Source: Streptomyces sp. NRRL S-646
GTDB taxonomy: Bacteria > Actinomycetota > Actinomycetes > Streptomycetales > Streptomycetaceae
Direction: 5' to 3'
Length of the DNA: 64,000 nt
Assembly: GCF_000720765.1 (NCBI RefSeq)
Contig: NZ_JODC01000021.1
Coordinates: 1-64,000 of the forward strand
The notes below the pieces were generated by a model. It ran no database searches and was not told where the DNA came from. It saw nothing but the letters and a program-made list of their open reading frames with translations. Below, one piece after another: positions 35,194 to 47,100 of this stretch (the stretch's first letter is position 1; each line of letters starts with the position of its first letter). The position numbers were made by a program, and so were the translations under genes.

Positions 35194-38100
35194 TCACTGC
35201 TGCCAGGAGCGGAACGCCCGCAGGTGTTCGGGCGTGACCACGCACTCCAGGCGCTCGTCGTCCTGCTCTCCCCCGCCCAGGCCGGCCAGCAGCCGGCGGG
35301 CCGGTGCGTTGCGCTCGGTGCGCTGCGCGGTCAACCGGACCTTGGTGCAGCCGAGTTCCTCGGCGCGGTCGGCGAGCCACTGCAGCAGGCGTTCCTCGAC
35401 GCCCCGGCCGAGGGCGCGGCAGCTCATCAGCCAGGCCGGTACGTCGAGTCGGTCGCCGTCCGCACGCAGGGCGAGGAGGGCGATCTGGCCGTAGTCGCCG
35501 AAACGGTCCCGGGCTGCAGCCGTCCACACCTCGCCGTGCTCGCGCCAGCGGGCGACGTCGAGGCCGTCGTCGGAGCGCGGGTGAAGGGTGAACTGGTTGG
35601 TGCGGCGCACCAGTTGCTCGGCCCGCGGGACGTCGCCGGCGGTCAGGGGCCTGATGTCGACCTCCAGTTGCAGCCCGGCCAGGAACTCCTCGAAGCCGGC
35701 CTGCTCACGGACGGTGTCCCGTTCCCGTTCCTGTTCGTAGAAGCGGGAGCGCAGTGCGTCCTCGGACGTCGCCGCGGGAGGCACCAGCGGCCACAACCGC
35801 CCCAGGAACGCTTCCAGTCCGGCGGTCGGGGGGCAGGTGACCGAGAGCACCTGCGGCAGCGCCGAGCGGACCTTGGCGATCTCGGCGGGGTTGTCGTCGA
35901 GGAACAGGAAGCTGTCCAGGCCGAGGTTGAGTGTGCGCGCCGCCTCGGCGAGGCGGTCCGGCTTGGGGCCCCAGGCCGCGGAGAGCACGCTGAAGTGTTC
36001 CGGCTTCAGCAGGCTGTCCGGGCGGTCCAGGACCGCTCGCACCGTGTCCGCGTCGTTGTTGCTGACCAGCACCAGCAGCGCGCCGGCCGCACGCCACTCC
36101 AGCAGCCTGCGTGCCAGCAGAGCCCGGGCACCGGTCAGGTCCACCGCCCCGGCGCCGATCTCCCCGGCCACCCCGCCCCACAGGGTCTCGTCGCCGTCCA
36201 CCGCGATCACCTTCGGCGCGGGGCGGCGCACGGCCTGCAAGACCTCGGCGAGGCGCAGGGCGACGGCCGCCTGGAAGTGCGCGGTGAAGGGGAGGTGGGC
36301 CAGGCGCTCGGTGCGTTCGTCGAAGCGTTCCTCGACGGGGTGCCGGCTGGTCCAGTCGTCGGGGCCGAACACTGCCGTTGCGGGCAACTCGGCCAGTTCG
36401 GCAGCGAGTTCGTGCTCCCAGCGCCGCAGGCGGTCCGGGGTGTGCGCGGCGGGCAGGAAGCCGACGACCAGCGGCTTACGGGTGCGCTCGGCCAGGGCTC
36501 GCAGGGCGGCGGGGTAGGCGGTGCGCAGCTCGGCGAGCAGTGCGTCGTCCACCGGCCCGAACCGCTCCAGGTCCGCCGCCCGCAGCAGCACCACGCCCAC
36601 TGCCGTCGCCGGGTCGGCGAAGACACCGGACGGATCCCGCAGGCCGGCCAGCACGTGGTGGTACGGGGCTTGCGCGACGGCCGTCGCGGTGCCGTCCGGC
36701 GCCCCGTCGTCGAGGGCCGCCTCGCACATCAGGGGCAGGTTGCCGAGAGCGAAGGTGGCGGCGAGAGCGAGTGCCGGGCGCGGGGCGGCTGCCGCGGCAA
36801 CCTCTTCACCAGGGTCCGGCCGTTCGGCGGCAGGCGTCGCACGCACCGTCGGCGAGGCGTCCTCGACGGTCTGCGCGAGCAGCCGCACCAGATCCTCCCC
36901 CAGCCCGGTGGCCGTGGCCGTGTCGAGGATGTCGAGATTGTGGTCGAGCCGGATACGGCCGGCCTCCGGCGTCACGGTGATCATGAGGTCGAGGTCGGAG
37001 TAGCCGGTGCCCACCGGCAGCACGTCCAGGCCGGTGAGGCTGCCCGCGGCACGGACGTAGTTGAAGTACACCTCCACCAGTGGCGCGTCGGGCCGGTACA
37101 GGCCCTGCTTGGCCAGCACCGGCAGGACGTCCGAGAACATGGCGCCCTTCGTGAGGATCTTCTCCAGGCGGCTGTCGGTGCGGCGCAGTACGTCCTCGAT
37201 CGGCTCCTGTGCCCTCGCCTCGGCGGGGAAGGGCACCGGTACGCCGAAGAAGCCCACCGCGTCGAACGCGTCGGCGTGGATACGGGTGTCGACCGGCACG
37301 GCGAGGACGAAGCGCTCCCGCTCCCGCCGCCTGGCCAGCAGTACGGTCAGGGTGCCCAGGCAGAAGGCGGCGGGCGTGACGGCGAGGTTGCTCGCGGCCG
37401 CCGACACCCGTGCCATGAGGCCGTCGGGGATCGCCACGCTCACGCTGCCGGCCCGGTAGGAGCGCGCGGCCGGACGGGGGTGAGTGAGCGTCAGGTCGAG
37501 GCGCTCACTGCCGTGGAACGCCTCGCGCCATTCGGCCGCCCCGGTTCCGGGGTTCTCCCCCGGCTGCTGTGCTTCGATCAACAGGTGCAGGTCGCGGTTG
37601 GTGACCGTGGCAGGGAGGGAGGTGCCGGACAGTTCGGTGTCGATCTCGGCGGCCACCAGCAGCAGGGACTGCAGGTCGCTGACCGCGTGGTGGGCGCCGT
37701 ACAGCAGGATCTGGCCGCGCTCACCGCCGTCGAGGAGTTCGAACCGCCACAGCGGGGGTTGCGCGAGGTCGAACGGCGGCTCGAGCAGGCGGCGCAGTCG
37801 GTCGGCGGCGTCGAGTTCGTCGGCTGCGGGGACGGCCGTCCAACGCAGCAGCGGCTGTTCGGGCTCCCGCTGCACCTGCAGCTGCCTGCCTGCCTCGCTG
37901 CCGGTGACGATCGCGGTGCGCAGCGCTGCGTGCCGGGCGGCCAGGCGGGTGAGGATGCCGGTGAGCGTGGCAGGGGTGGTCGCGCGGGTGAGCCGTACGG
38001 CGAGGCCGACGGCATGGGCCGCGGCCGGCATGTCCGGCCGTGCGCTGCGCAGCAGGCGCACGACGTCGCGGGTGGCCGGGCGCTGTTCGCTGTCCGGCAC

Positions 38101-41100
38101 TTCGGTGGCCGCTTCGGTCCGGGTCGCTGCTGTGCTGCGTTCAGGCAGGGCTGTGGCCAGGGCTTGGGCGAGGCCTCGGATGTCGGTGGCCGAGAAGACA
38201 GCGGAGGACGGGAGTTCGGCGCCCAGTTCACGGGCGAAGGCGTTGCGCAGCCGCACCAGCATGAGGGAGTCCAGGCCCAGTTCCTTCAGGGCCGTGGTCG
38301 CGGAGGCGTCGACGGCGCCACCGGAGACCTGGCCGACCCTGGCGCGCACATATGCCTCGAGCCGTTCCGTTCGCTGTTCGTGCGTCGTCGCCGTGAACAC
38401 CTGCTTGACCAGGTCGTCGGAGCCTTGCGGGCCCGTCGGGACGGTGGCCAGGTCGGCGAGGAGGGGACGGGTGCGGGCCGCGTCGGTGTCGAGGGCGAGC
38501 AGCTCCCAGTCCAGGGCGAGGGGGGCGAGTTGGCGGCGTTCGGTGGCCAGGACGCGGTCGAACAGTTCGCCGCCCTCGGCGGGAGTGAAGGCGACGAGAC
38601 CCGAGCGACTGGTTTCGGCGGCCCGGCCGGCCTCCGCGGCGACCATACCGACGCCGGTCCACGCGCCCCAGTCCAGGCTGAGCGCGCGCCTCCCGGCGAG
38701 GCAGAGGTGGTGGGCCCAGGCGTCCAGGAAGGCGTTGGCCGCCGAGTAGGGGCTCTGCCCGGCCGAGCCGAACAGGCCGGCCGCCGAGGCGAACAGGATG
38801 AGGTTCTCGGCCTCGGGGACGAGTTCGGTGAGCAAAGTGGTGCCCAGCACCTTGGGGCCCAGGACGTTCAGGACGCGTTCGTCGCTCAGGTTCGCCACCG
38901 TGGCGTCGTCCAGCACGCCTGCGGTGTGGACGACCGTGGTGACCGGTCCGGCTTCCCGTCGTACGGCGTCCAGGGCGGCCGTCAGGCTGTCACGGTCGGC
39001 CACGTCGGCACGGGCGACGTGCACGGTGACACCGCGCTCTTCCAGCCCCTTGATCCAGGCCGCCGCTTCCGGGCTCGGCGCGCTGCGGCCCAGCAGGGCC
39101 AGCTGCCGGGTGCCGCGCCGTGCCAGCCGCTCGGCGACGACGCGGCCGAGGCCGCCGAGACCACCGGTGATCAGGTGGACGCCGTCCGGGGTGAAAGCGT
39201 CACGGGCGCCGTCGTCCGGACGGGTGCGGACCAGTCGCGGCACCATGCGGTCCGCGGCGCGCAGCGCGACGAGGCGTTCGTCGTCGGCGTATCGCAGTTG
39301 CGTCCACAGGGAGTCCACGCCGTCCGTGGGCGGCAGGTCGATCAGGGTGGTCCTCAGCTCCGGGTGCTCCTGGGCGAGGGCGAGCCCGAAGCCCCAGGCC
39401 AGGGCCTGTTCGGGACGGGTCACCTGTGTGCTGTCGCCGGCGGCCTGACTGCCCCGGACGACCGTGAACAGACGAGGCGCCGGCCCCTGCGCCCGGTCGG
39501 TGAGCATCCGTACCAGGTGCAGGGTGCTCAGGCAGCACAGCCGCGCCGCCACCTGCTCGGTACGCGAATCCCCGATCGGCGGGGCGTCGAGCGCGGACAG
39601 CTGCACGATGCGCTCGGGTGCCGCGTCCGCGAAGGCGTCCTCGAACAGGCGGGTGAGGTGCTGCGGATCAGCCGGGTCGAGCACGTACCGGCCGGGGCCC
39701 TGGACGCCGAATGCCTCGCCCCTGCGGACGATCACATGGGGCACCGAAGCAGCGTCGAGCCGGTCGGCGAGTTCGGCGGCGACGCCCGACTCGTCCGCCA
39801 GGATCAGCCAACTGCCCTGGGTGGGCGCCTGTTTGGCGGGCGGGTGCGGCTGCCAGCGGGTCTCGAACAGTGCGCCGTCCAGTGGGGAGAGCGCGGCGAG
39901 CTCGAACTCCTCGACGGCGAGCAGGAGTTGTTCGTGTTCGTCGTACAGTCGCAGGTCGACGGTTGCTCTGTCGCCGTCCACGGAGCGCAGTCGGCACGTG
40001 GTCCATACGGGAGTCGTCCTGCGTCCGGTGAAGTGCAGGCGCCCGGCTCCGGCGGGTACGAAGGCCCGGCCTGCGGGTGTGTCGTGCGGCAGGGCGGCCG
40101 TATGGAAGGCGGCGTCGAGGACGGCCGGGTGCAGCAGATGACCGGTGGCGGGCCGCGGGGCAAGCCTTCCCCAGGCGGTCGAGTCGCCGGAACGGGCCTG
40201 CTCCAGGCCGCGGAAGGCCGGGCCGTATTCGATGCCGAGGGCGGCGAGTTGGGCGTAGACGGCGGACAGGTCGGCCTCTTGGCCGCACTGTTCGCGCAGG
40301 GCAGCCGGCGATTCGCGCTCGTCCGGCGCTCGGTCGCCGCTCACCGGGGTGACGCGCCCGGTGACATGGCGGTCCCAGCGCGCGGAGGCTGCCGCCGAGG
40401 CGATGGTGAAGTGACGCAAGTTGTCCTCGGCGGGCCGCAGGACCAGTTGCAGCCGCACCGGCCGCTGGGCGTCCAGACGCAGCGGCTGGTCGAAGCTGAC
40501 GTCGGCCAGTGCCACTTCGCCGCCGCCCTGCACGGCTGATGCGGCCTCGATCGCCATGTCCAGGAAGGCCGCGGCGGGCAGCCACACCTCGCCGGTGACG
40601 CGGTGGTCGGCGAGATGGGCGAAGCGGTTGTCGCGCAGGTCGATCTCGGTCTGGAAGATGTGGCGGTCCGCCTCGTCGCTGGCCTCGATGTGCGTGCCCA
40701 GCAGCGGTGAGAGGCCGCCCGTCGGGGTAGCAGGCGTGCGCCAGTGGCGCTCGTGGGTGAAGGCGTAGGTGGGCAGGTCGACGCGGCGCCCGGCCGGGAA
40801 GAGGGCCTGCCAGTCGGGGGTGTGGCCGGCCGTGAACAACTCCCCCACCCTGCGCAGCAGGTCGTCGAGAGCGCCCTCCTCTCGGCGCAGGGAGGCGATG
40901 CTCACGGCGTCGATTCCGGCTTCTGCGGCGACCGACTCGATGGCGGAGCCGAGCGAGGGGTGCGGGCTGAGCTCGACGAAGTACCGGTATCCGTCCTGCA
41001 GCATCCGCCGGATCGTGTCGCCGAAGCGGACCGGCTCACTGAGGTTGCGGTACCAGTACCCGGCATCCAGCCGGTCTCCCGGCTCGGGCTCGGCCGTCAC

Positions 41101-44100
41101 GGTCGAGTACAGCGGCGTCCCGGTCGGCGTACCCCGGACGGTACGGATGCGGTCGAACAGGTCGTCGCGCAGGGCTGCCATCAGGGGGGTGTGCGAGGCG
41201 AACGGGGTGGACACCCGCCGGGCGGCGATCTGCTGCTCCTGGCACTGGCCGAGCAGGTCGCTCAGCGCGTCCGCGTCGCCGGACACGGCCGTGGACTGCC
41301 CGCTGTTGACCGCCGCGACGAACAGCCGCCCCGCATACGGCTCCAGCAGCGCCTCCGCCCGGGTGCGCGGGAGCTCCAGGGCGAGCATGCCGCCCTTGCC
41401 GACCAGCGGTACGGCCGCCCGGGCGCGGCCGCACACCACCGCCACGGCATCCTCGAGCGTCAGGGCGCCCGCGCTGTATGCGGCCGCGATCTCACCCAGG
41501 CTGTGTCCGACCACGGCGTCCGGTGCGACACCGAGTGCGCGCCAGGCGGCGGCCAACGCCGCGTTGACGGCGAAAAGGGTCGGCTGCAGGTACTCGGTCC
41601 GGCCCAGCGGCGCGAGCTCTTCCGGTGCGCGCAGGACGTCGAGGACCGACCAGCCCGCGTGCCGGCGGACCTCCTCGTCCACGCGGGCCAGCTCCTCGCG
41701 GAAGGCATCCGAGTCGGCCGCCAACTGCACGCCCATACCGGGCCATTGGCCGCCGTGCCCGGCGAAGACGAAGGCCACCTTGCCGGACGGCTCCTCGCGA
41801 GGCGCCGCCACAGGCCGTCGTCCACCGGCCAGTTCATTCAGCTCTGCCAGCAGTTCGTCCCGGTCACCTGCCACCAGCGCCGTGCGTCGCTCGAAGTGGC
41901 TGCGGTGGAGCGCCAGGGTGTGGGCCACGTCCGGCAGCGTCATGTCACCGGTCAGGTGCTCGACGAGCCGGGCGGCCTGCCCGCGCACCGCGTCCTCGGT
42001 GCGCGCCGACAGCACGAACAGCCCCTTGAGCAGCGTGGGTTCGCCCTGCTCAGCGGGCGTGTCGCCGGGCGGTGCCTCCTCCACGATCACGTGTGCGTTG
42101 GTTCCGCTGATGCCGAAGGCGCTCACTCCGGCACGCCGCAGCCGTTCGCCGGCCGGCCAGGCCACCGCCTCCCGGAGCACGTGCAGCCCGCTGTCGGCCC
42201 AGTCCACGTGACGGCTGGGGGTGTCGGCGTGCAGCGTGCGGGGCAGCATCCCGTGCCGCAGCGACTGGATCACCTTGATCAGCCCGGCCACGCCCGAAGC
42301 CGCCTGCGCATGGCCGATGTTGGACTTGAGCGAGCCCAGGTACAGCGGCCGGCCGGCGGGGCGCGAGGCGCCGAAGACCTCCGCGAGGGCGTTCGCCTCG
42401 ATCGGGTCGCCGAGTGTGGTGCCGGTCCCGTGGGCCTCCACGTAGTCGATGTCCGCGGGGGCAAGTCCGGACAGCTCCAAGGCCCGCCGGATCACCTGTT
42501 CCTGCGCCGGGCCGTTCGGCGCGGACAGCCCCTGGCTGCGGCCGTCCTGGTTCACAGCGGTGCCGCGCAGTACGGCCAGGACCTCGTCCCCGTCGCGGCG
42601 GGCGTCGCTCAGCCGCTTCAGTACGACCATGCCCGCACCCTCGGCCCAGACCGCTCCGTCGGCGGCATCCGAGAAGGAGCGGCACCGGCCGGTCGGGGAC
42701 AGGCCGCGCAGGCGGCTGAACTCCACGAAGGTCTGCGGGGTGACCATGAGCGTCACCCCGCCCGCCAGGGCCAGGTCGCATTCGCCGGCGCGCAGCGCCT
42801 GCGCCGCGAGGTGCACCGCCACCAGGGAGGACGAGCAGGCCGTGTCGACGGTCAGGGCCGGGCCGTTCAGCCCGAGCGTGTAGGCGAGCCGGCCCGAGGC
42901 CACGCTCAGGGCCGAGCCGGTGCCGACGTAGCCGTCCAGCTGGTCGAGCCGCGCCCCGGCGAGATAGTCGCCGGCGAACATGCCGACGTACACGCCGGTG
43001 GTGCTGCCCGCCAGTTCGGCGGGCACGATCCCGGCGCGTTCCACGGACTCCCACGCCGTTTCCAGCAGCAGCCGCTGCTGTGGGTCCATGGCCGCGGCCT
43101 CGTTCGGTGTGATGCCGAAGAACGCCGCGTCGAAGGAGTCGATGTCGTCGAGGAAGCCGCCTTCGCGGGCGTACGACTTGCCCGGCGCCTCCGGGTCGGG
43201 GTCGTACAGCGACTCCACGTCCCAGCGCCCGGCCGGGAACGGGCCCACTGCGTCGCGGCCCTCCGCAACCAGCCGCCACAGGTCCGGCGGGGAGCCGACC
43301 GCGCCCGGCAGGCGGCAGGCCGTGGCGATGACGGCCACGGGCTCGTCGGCCGCGAGTGCCGCCGTGCGGGCCTGCTGCGCGGTGTGGCGGCGCTTGCCGC
43401 CATCGGTTGCGAGCGCGGTGGCCAGCAGGTGATCGGCGAGGCGGGCGGGAGTGGGGTGGTCGAAGAGCAGGGTGGCGGGCAGCCGGACGCCGATGCGGGT
43501 GCCGAGGCGGTTGCGCAGGTCGACAGCCGTCACCGAGTCCATGCCCAGCTCGCGCAGCGGCTGGTCGGGGCGGACGGACCGGGACGAGGGCAGGCCCAGG
43601 GCGTGGGCGGCCTCCTCGCACACCAACTCCAGGACCCGGGTGGCGCGTTCGGTGTCCGTCAGCCGGGCCAGGCGGTCGGCCAGTCCTCGGCCGGTGTGCC
43701 GGTCGGGGCGGGGCGAGGACAGCAGGGAGGTCCACAGGGCACCGGTGGATGCCGCGTTGTCGCGCAGGCGGGGCAGGTCCAGATGCCAGGCGAGCAGGTG
43801 CGGTGTGCCGCGGCGCAGGGCGAGTTCCACGAAGGCGCGGCCCTGCTCGGGGGTGAGAGCCCGGTGGCCCAGGCGGGCCATGCGCTCCAGGTCGGCGTGT
43901 TCGGCGGCAAGTCCCTCGCCGGCCCACGCGCCGAAGGAGATCGAGGCGGCGGGCAGGCCCAGCGCCCTGCGGTGGTGGGCCAGTTGGTCGAGGAAGACGT
44001 TGGCGGCCGCGTAGTTGGCCTGCCCGGCGTTGCCGACGACGCCTGCGGCCGACGAGATCAGCAGGAACAGCTCCAGCGGCAGCCCGGCGGTCAGCCGGTG

Positions 44101-47100
44101 CAGATGGGCGGCGCCGTCGACCTTCGGGCGCAGCACCTGCGCGAGTCGTTCGGGAGTCAGCTCGGCGAGCACGCCGTCGGCCAGGACTCCGGCGCTGTGC
44201 ACCACGCCGCGCAACGGCAGTACGTCGCCGACGCCGGCCAGCACACCGGCCAGGGCAGTCGCGTCCGCGACGTCGCAGGCGGCCACCTCGACGTCGGCAC
44301 CGAGTGCGGACAACTCCGCGACGACCTCGGCTGCCCGGGGGCCCGCTGCCCCTTGACGGGACGTCAGCAGCAGCCGCGGCACGCCCTGTTCGGCCAGCAG
44401 GCGGGCGATCTGCCGGCCGACCGCGCCCAGGCCGCCGGTGATCAGCACCGTGCCGTCGGTGGGCACGAGAGCGGGACGGCCGACGAGGTCGAGGACGACG
44501 GGACGGCCGGACGCATTGCGGCGTACCGCCTCGCGCGCGGCGGTGACCGGGAAGACCTGTGGACGTACGGGGGCGTGGACGGCGGCGCGCAGGGCCTCGG
44601 CCAACCGCTCGCCGTCGGCCGAGTGCGCGGGAGACACGGCGGCCGCGGCCGTGAACGGCAGGTCGTCCGAAACCACGGCGACCAGCGGCGCGTCAGCGAC
44701 GAGCTCGGAGCCGGGCGTGGCGTCGGCGAGCACGTCGACCCGCGCGCCGGGCCCACATCCCGCGGCCGCGGGCACGAGGGACACGGCGGCAGCGGCCGTG
44801 AACGGCAGGTCGTCGGGAACCACGGCGACCAGCCGCGCGTCCGCGACGAGCTCGGAGCCGGGCGTGGCGTCGGTGAGGACGACGACCCGCGAACCACACG
44901 CCAGGCCCTCGACTTCGGGGCCGACCTCGGTGAGCACACCGGCGCAGGGGGTGTGCGTGGGATGCAGGCCGACGGCGTGCACCTCGATCCGCACCTGGGC
45001 GGGACCGAGCGCCTGACGCGCCACCGGGCGCAGGGTGGCGTCGGCCGGAAGGCCGGTCAGCTGGTAGCAGTCCCCGGCCGGGGTCCGCAGCACGTCGGCC
45101 GGGCGGGCGCGCACCAGCCGCGGGGCCAGCAACTCTCCCTTCCTCAGGGCGAGTTCGCCCTCGTCGCCGTGAGTGACAGCGGCCGATATCGCGGTCGCGG
45201 CATGGCCCCCGTCGATACCGCCGTCCAGGTCGAGCAGGGTCAGTCCGAGGTCCGGGTGCTCGCTGCGGGTGCTGCGGGCCAGGCCCCACAGCACCGACTG
45301 CGCCAGGCCCGGCACCGTGTCGCCGTCGCCGGTCGCGACCGCACCGCGGGTCACCCAGAGGGTCCGCGCGGGCGCCCCGTCGGTCGCGAGAGCGATGTGT
45401 TCCTGCACCTCCGTGAGAGCTTGGGCCGCCAACTCGCCGGCCACAGCGGCCGGTTCGGCGTCCGCCGCCCCGCGCGGCCACACTCGTACGACGATGTCGG
45501 CACCCGATTCGCGCAGCTCGACTCCCGCCGCTTTGAGGCCGTGTGCGATCGCCGCGACGTCCGGGTCCGAGCGGTCACCGATCACCGTCCAGGCCGCCGC
45601 CCGCTCGCCCGCGGCGGGCGCTTCGGGCAGCGCCGTCCACGCCACTTCGTACAGGTGCCGGGCGTGCTCCGAGCCCGCGCGCAGGTCCGCCGGGTCGGCG
45701 GCCCGTAGCCTTACGCCCTCCAGACGGCCCGCCGGGATGCCGTCCGCGTCCCACAGCGTCACGTCCAGGAGCAGGTCCGTCCCGGAGCCACCGGTGCGGC
45801 GCACCATCGCGGTCAGCTCGCTCGCCCCGCCCGGCGGGAGGACACAGCGGCCCACCGCCACCGGCAGCAGCGCCCGCCCCGCCGACGCGTCGAACGCGGC
45901 GGCCGCCTGCAACGCGGCATCCAGGAGTGCCGGATGAACCGGATACGCCTCGTCCGCGTCACCGGTCACAGGGGGCAGCGCGAGCCGCGCCAGCACCTCG
46001 TCCCCGCCGGTCGCGACCACCGAGCGCACGCCCCGGAAGGCCGGGCCGTAGCCGAGCCCGAGCGCGGCGAGCCGGTCGTACGTGTCCTCGCCCCAGACCT
46101 CCTCGGCCGTCTGCGGCCACACGGGCGCCGGTGTGCCCGGTTCGGGGCCGGGTTCGGCCGCCGACGCGGTGGCGTGCAAGGTCCACTCCGCCGCCTCCCG
46201 GCCGCGCGGGCGGCTGTGCACGGTGATCTCCGGTACGGGGGCGGAGGCGTCCACCTCGACCGACACCTCGACCGTGCCGGAGGCGGGCAGGGTCAGGGGG
46301 GCGAGCAGCAGCAGGTCGGCCAGGTCGTCGGGAGCGTCGGGGCGGGCGACGGCGAGCGCGGCGCGGCACAGCTCCATCAGGGTGGTGCCCGACACCACCG
46401 TCTGCCCGAACACGGCGTGGTCCGGCAGCCAGGCGGCGGTGGCCGGGGACCACTCGTTGCGGAAGGTCCAGCGGGAGGCGTCTGCCGACTGCAGCTGGAT
46501 GCCGAGGACCGGGTGGGCGGCGCGGTCGAAGAGGGCGGGTCCCGCTGCGGCGGTCTCGGGTTCGGTCCAGTGGCGCTGTGCGTCCCAGGCGTACGTCGGC
46601 AGGTCGGCGGCCGCGGTGTCGGGGACGAGGCGCCGCCAGTCGATCGGGCGGCCGTGGACGTGGAGTTCGGCGGTCGCGCGGTCCAGGCAGGCGGGTCCGG
46701 GTTCGTCGCGGCGCAGCGATCCGACGGCGACCAGGTCGTGGCCGTGGTCCTCGCCGACGGTGGTGACGGCGGTGAGCAGGGAGGGGTGGGGACTCAGTTC
46801 GACGAAACAGCGGTAGCCGTCGGCCACCATCCGCTGCACGGTCGGCCCGAAGCGGACCGGCTCGCGCAGGTTGGTGTACCAGTAGTCGGCCTCCAGCTCG
46901 TCGGTGACCGGTTCGCCGGTGACCGTCGAGTACCAGGCGACGGACGTCGGATACGTGATGACGCCGTCGAGTTCGTCGAGGATCGTCGCGCGGACCGGGT
47001 CGACGTGGGCGCTGTGGGAGGCGTAGTCGACGTCGAGACGGCGGGCGAACACCTGGCGCCGGTCGAGGTCGGCGAGGAGGGTCTCGAGTGGTTCGACGTC

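Noticed and set aside
34231..40539. A 2102-codon open frame on the plus strand opposite the PKS
   Set aside because: It is Gly/Arg/Glu/Val-rich and low in complexity, exactly the mirror of PKS codon bias, with no domain.
40744..45708. A 1654-codon plus-strand frame opposite the PKS
   Set aside because: Same reason: an antisense shadow of KS/AT coding sequence.
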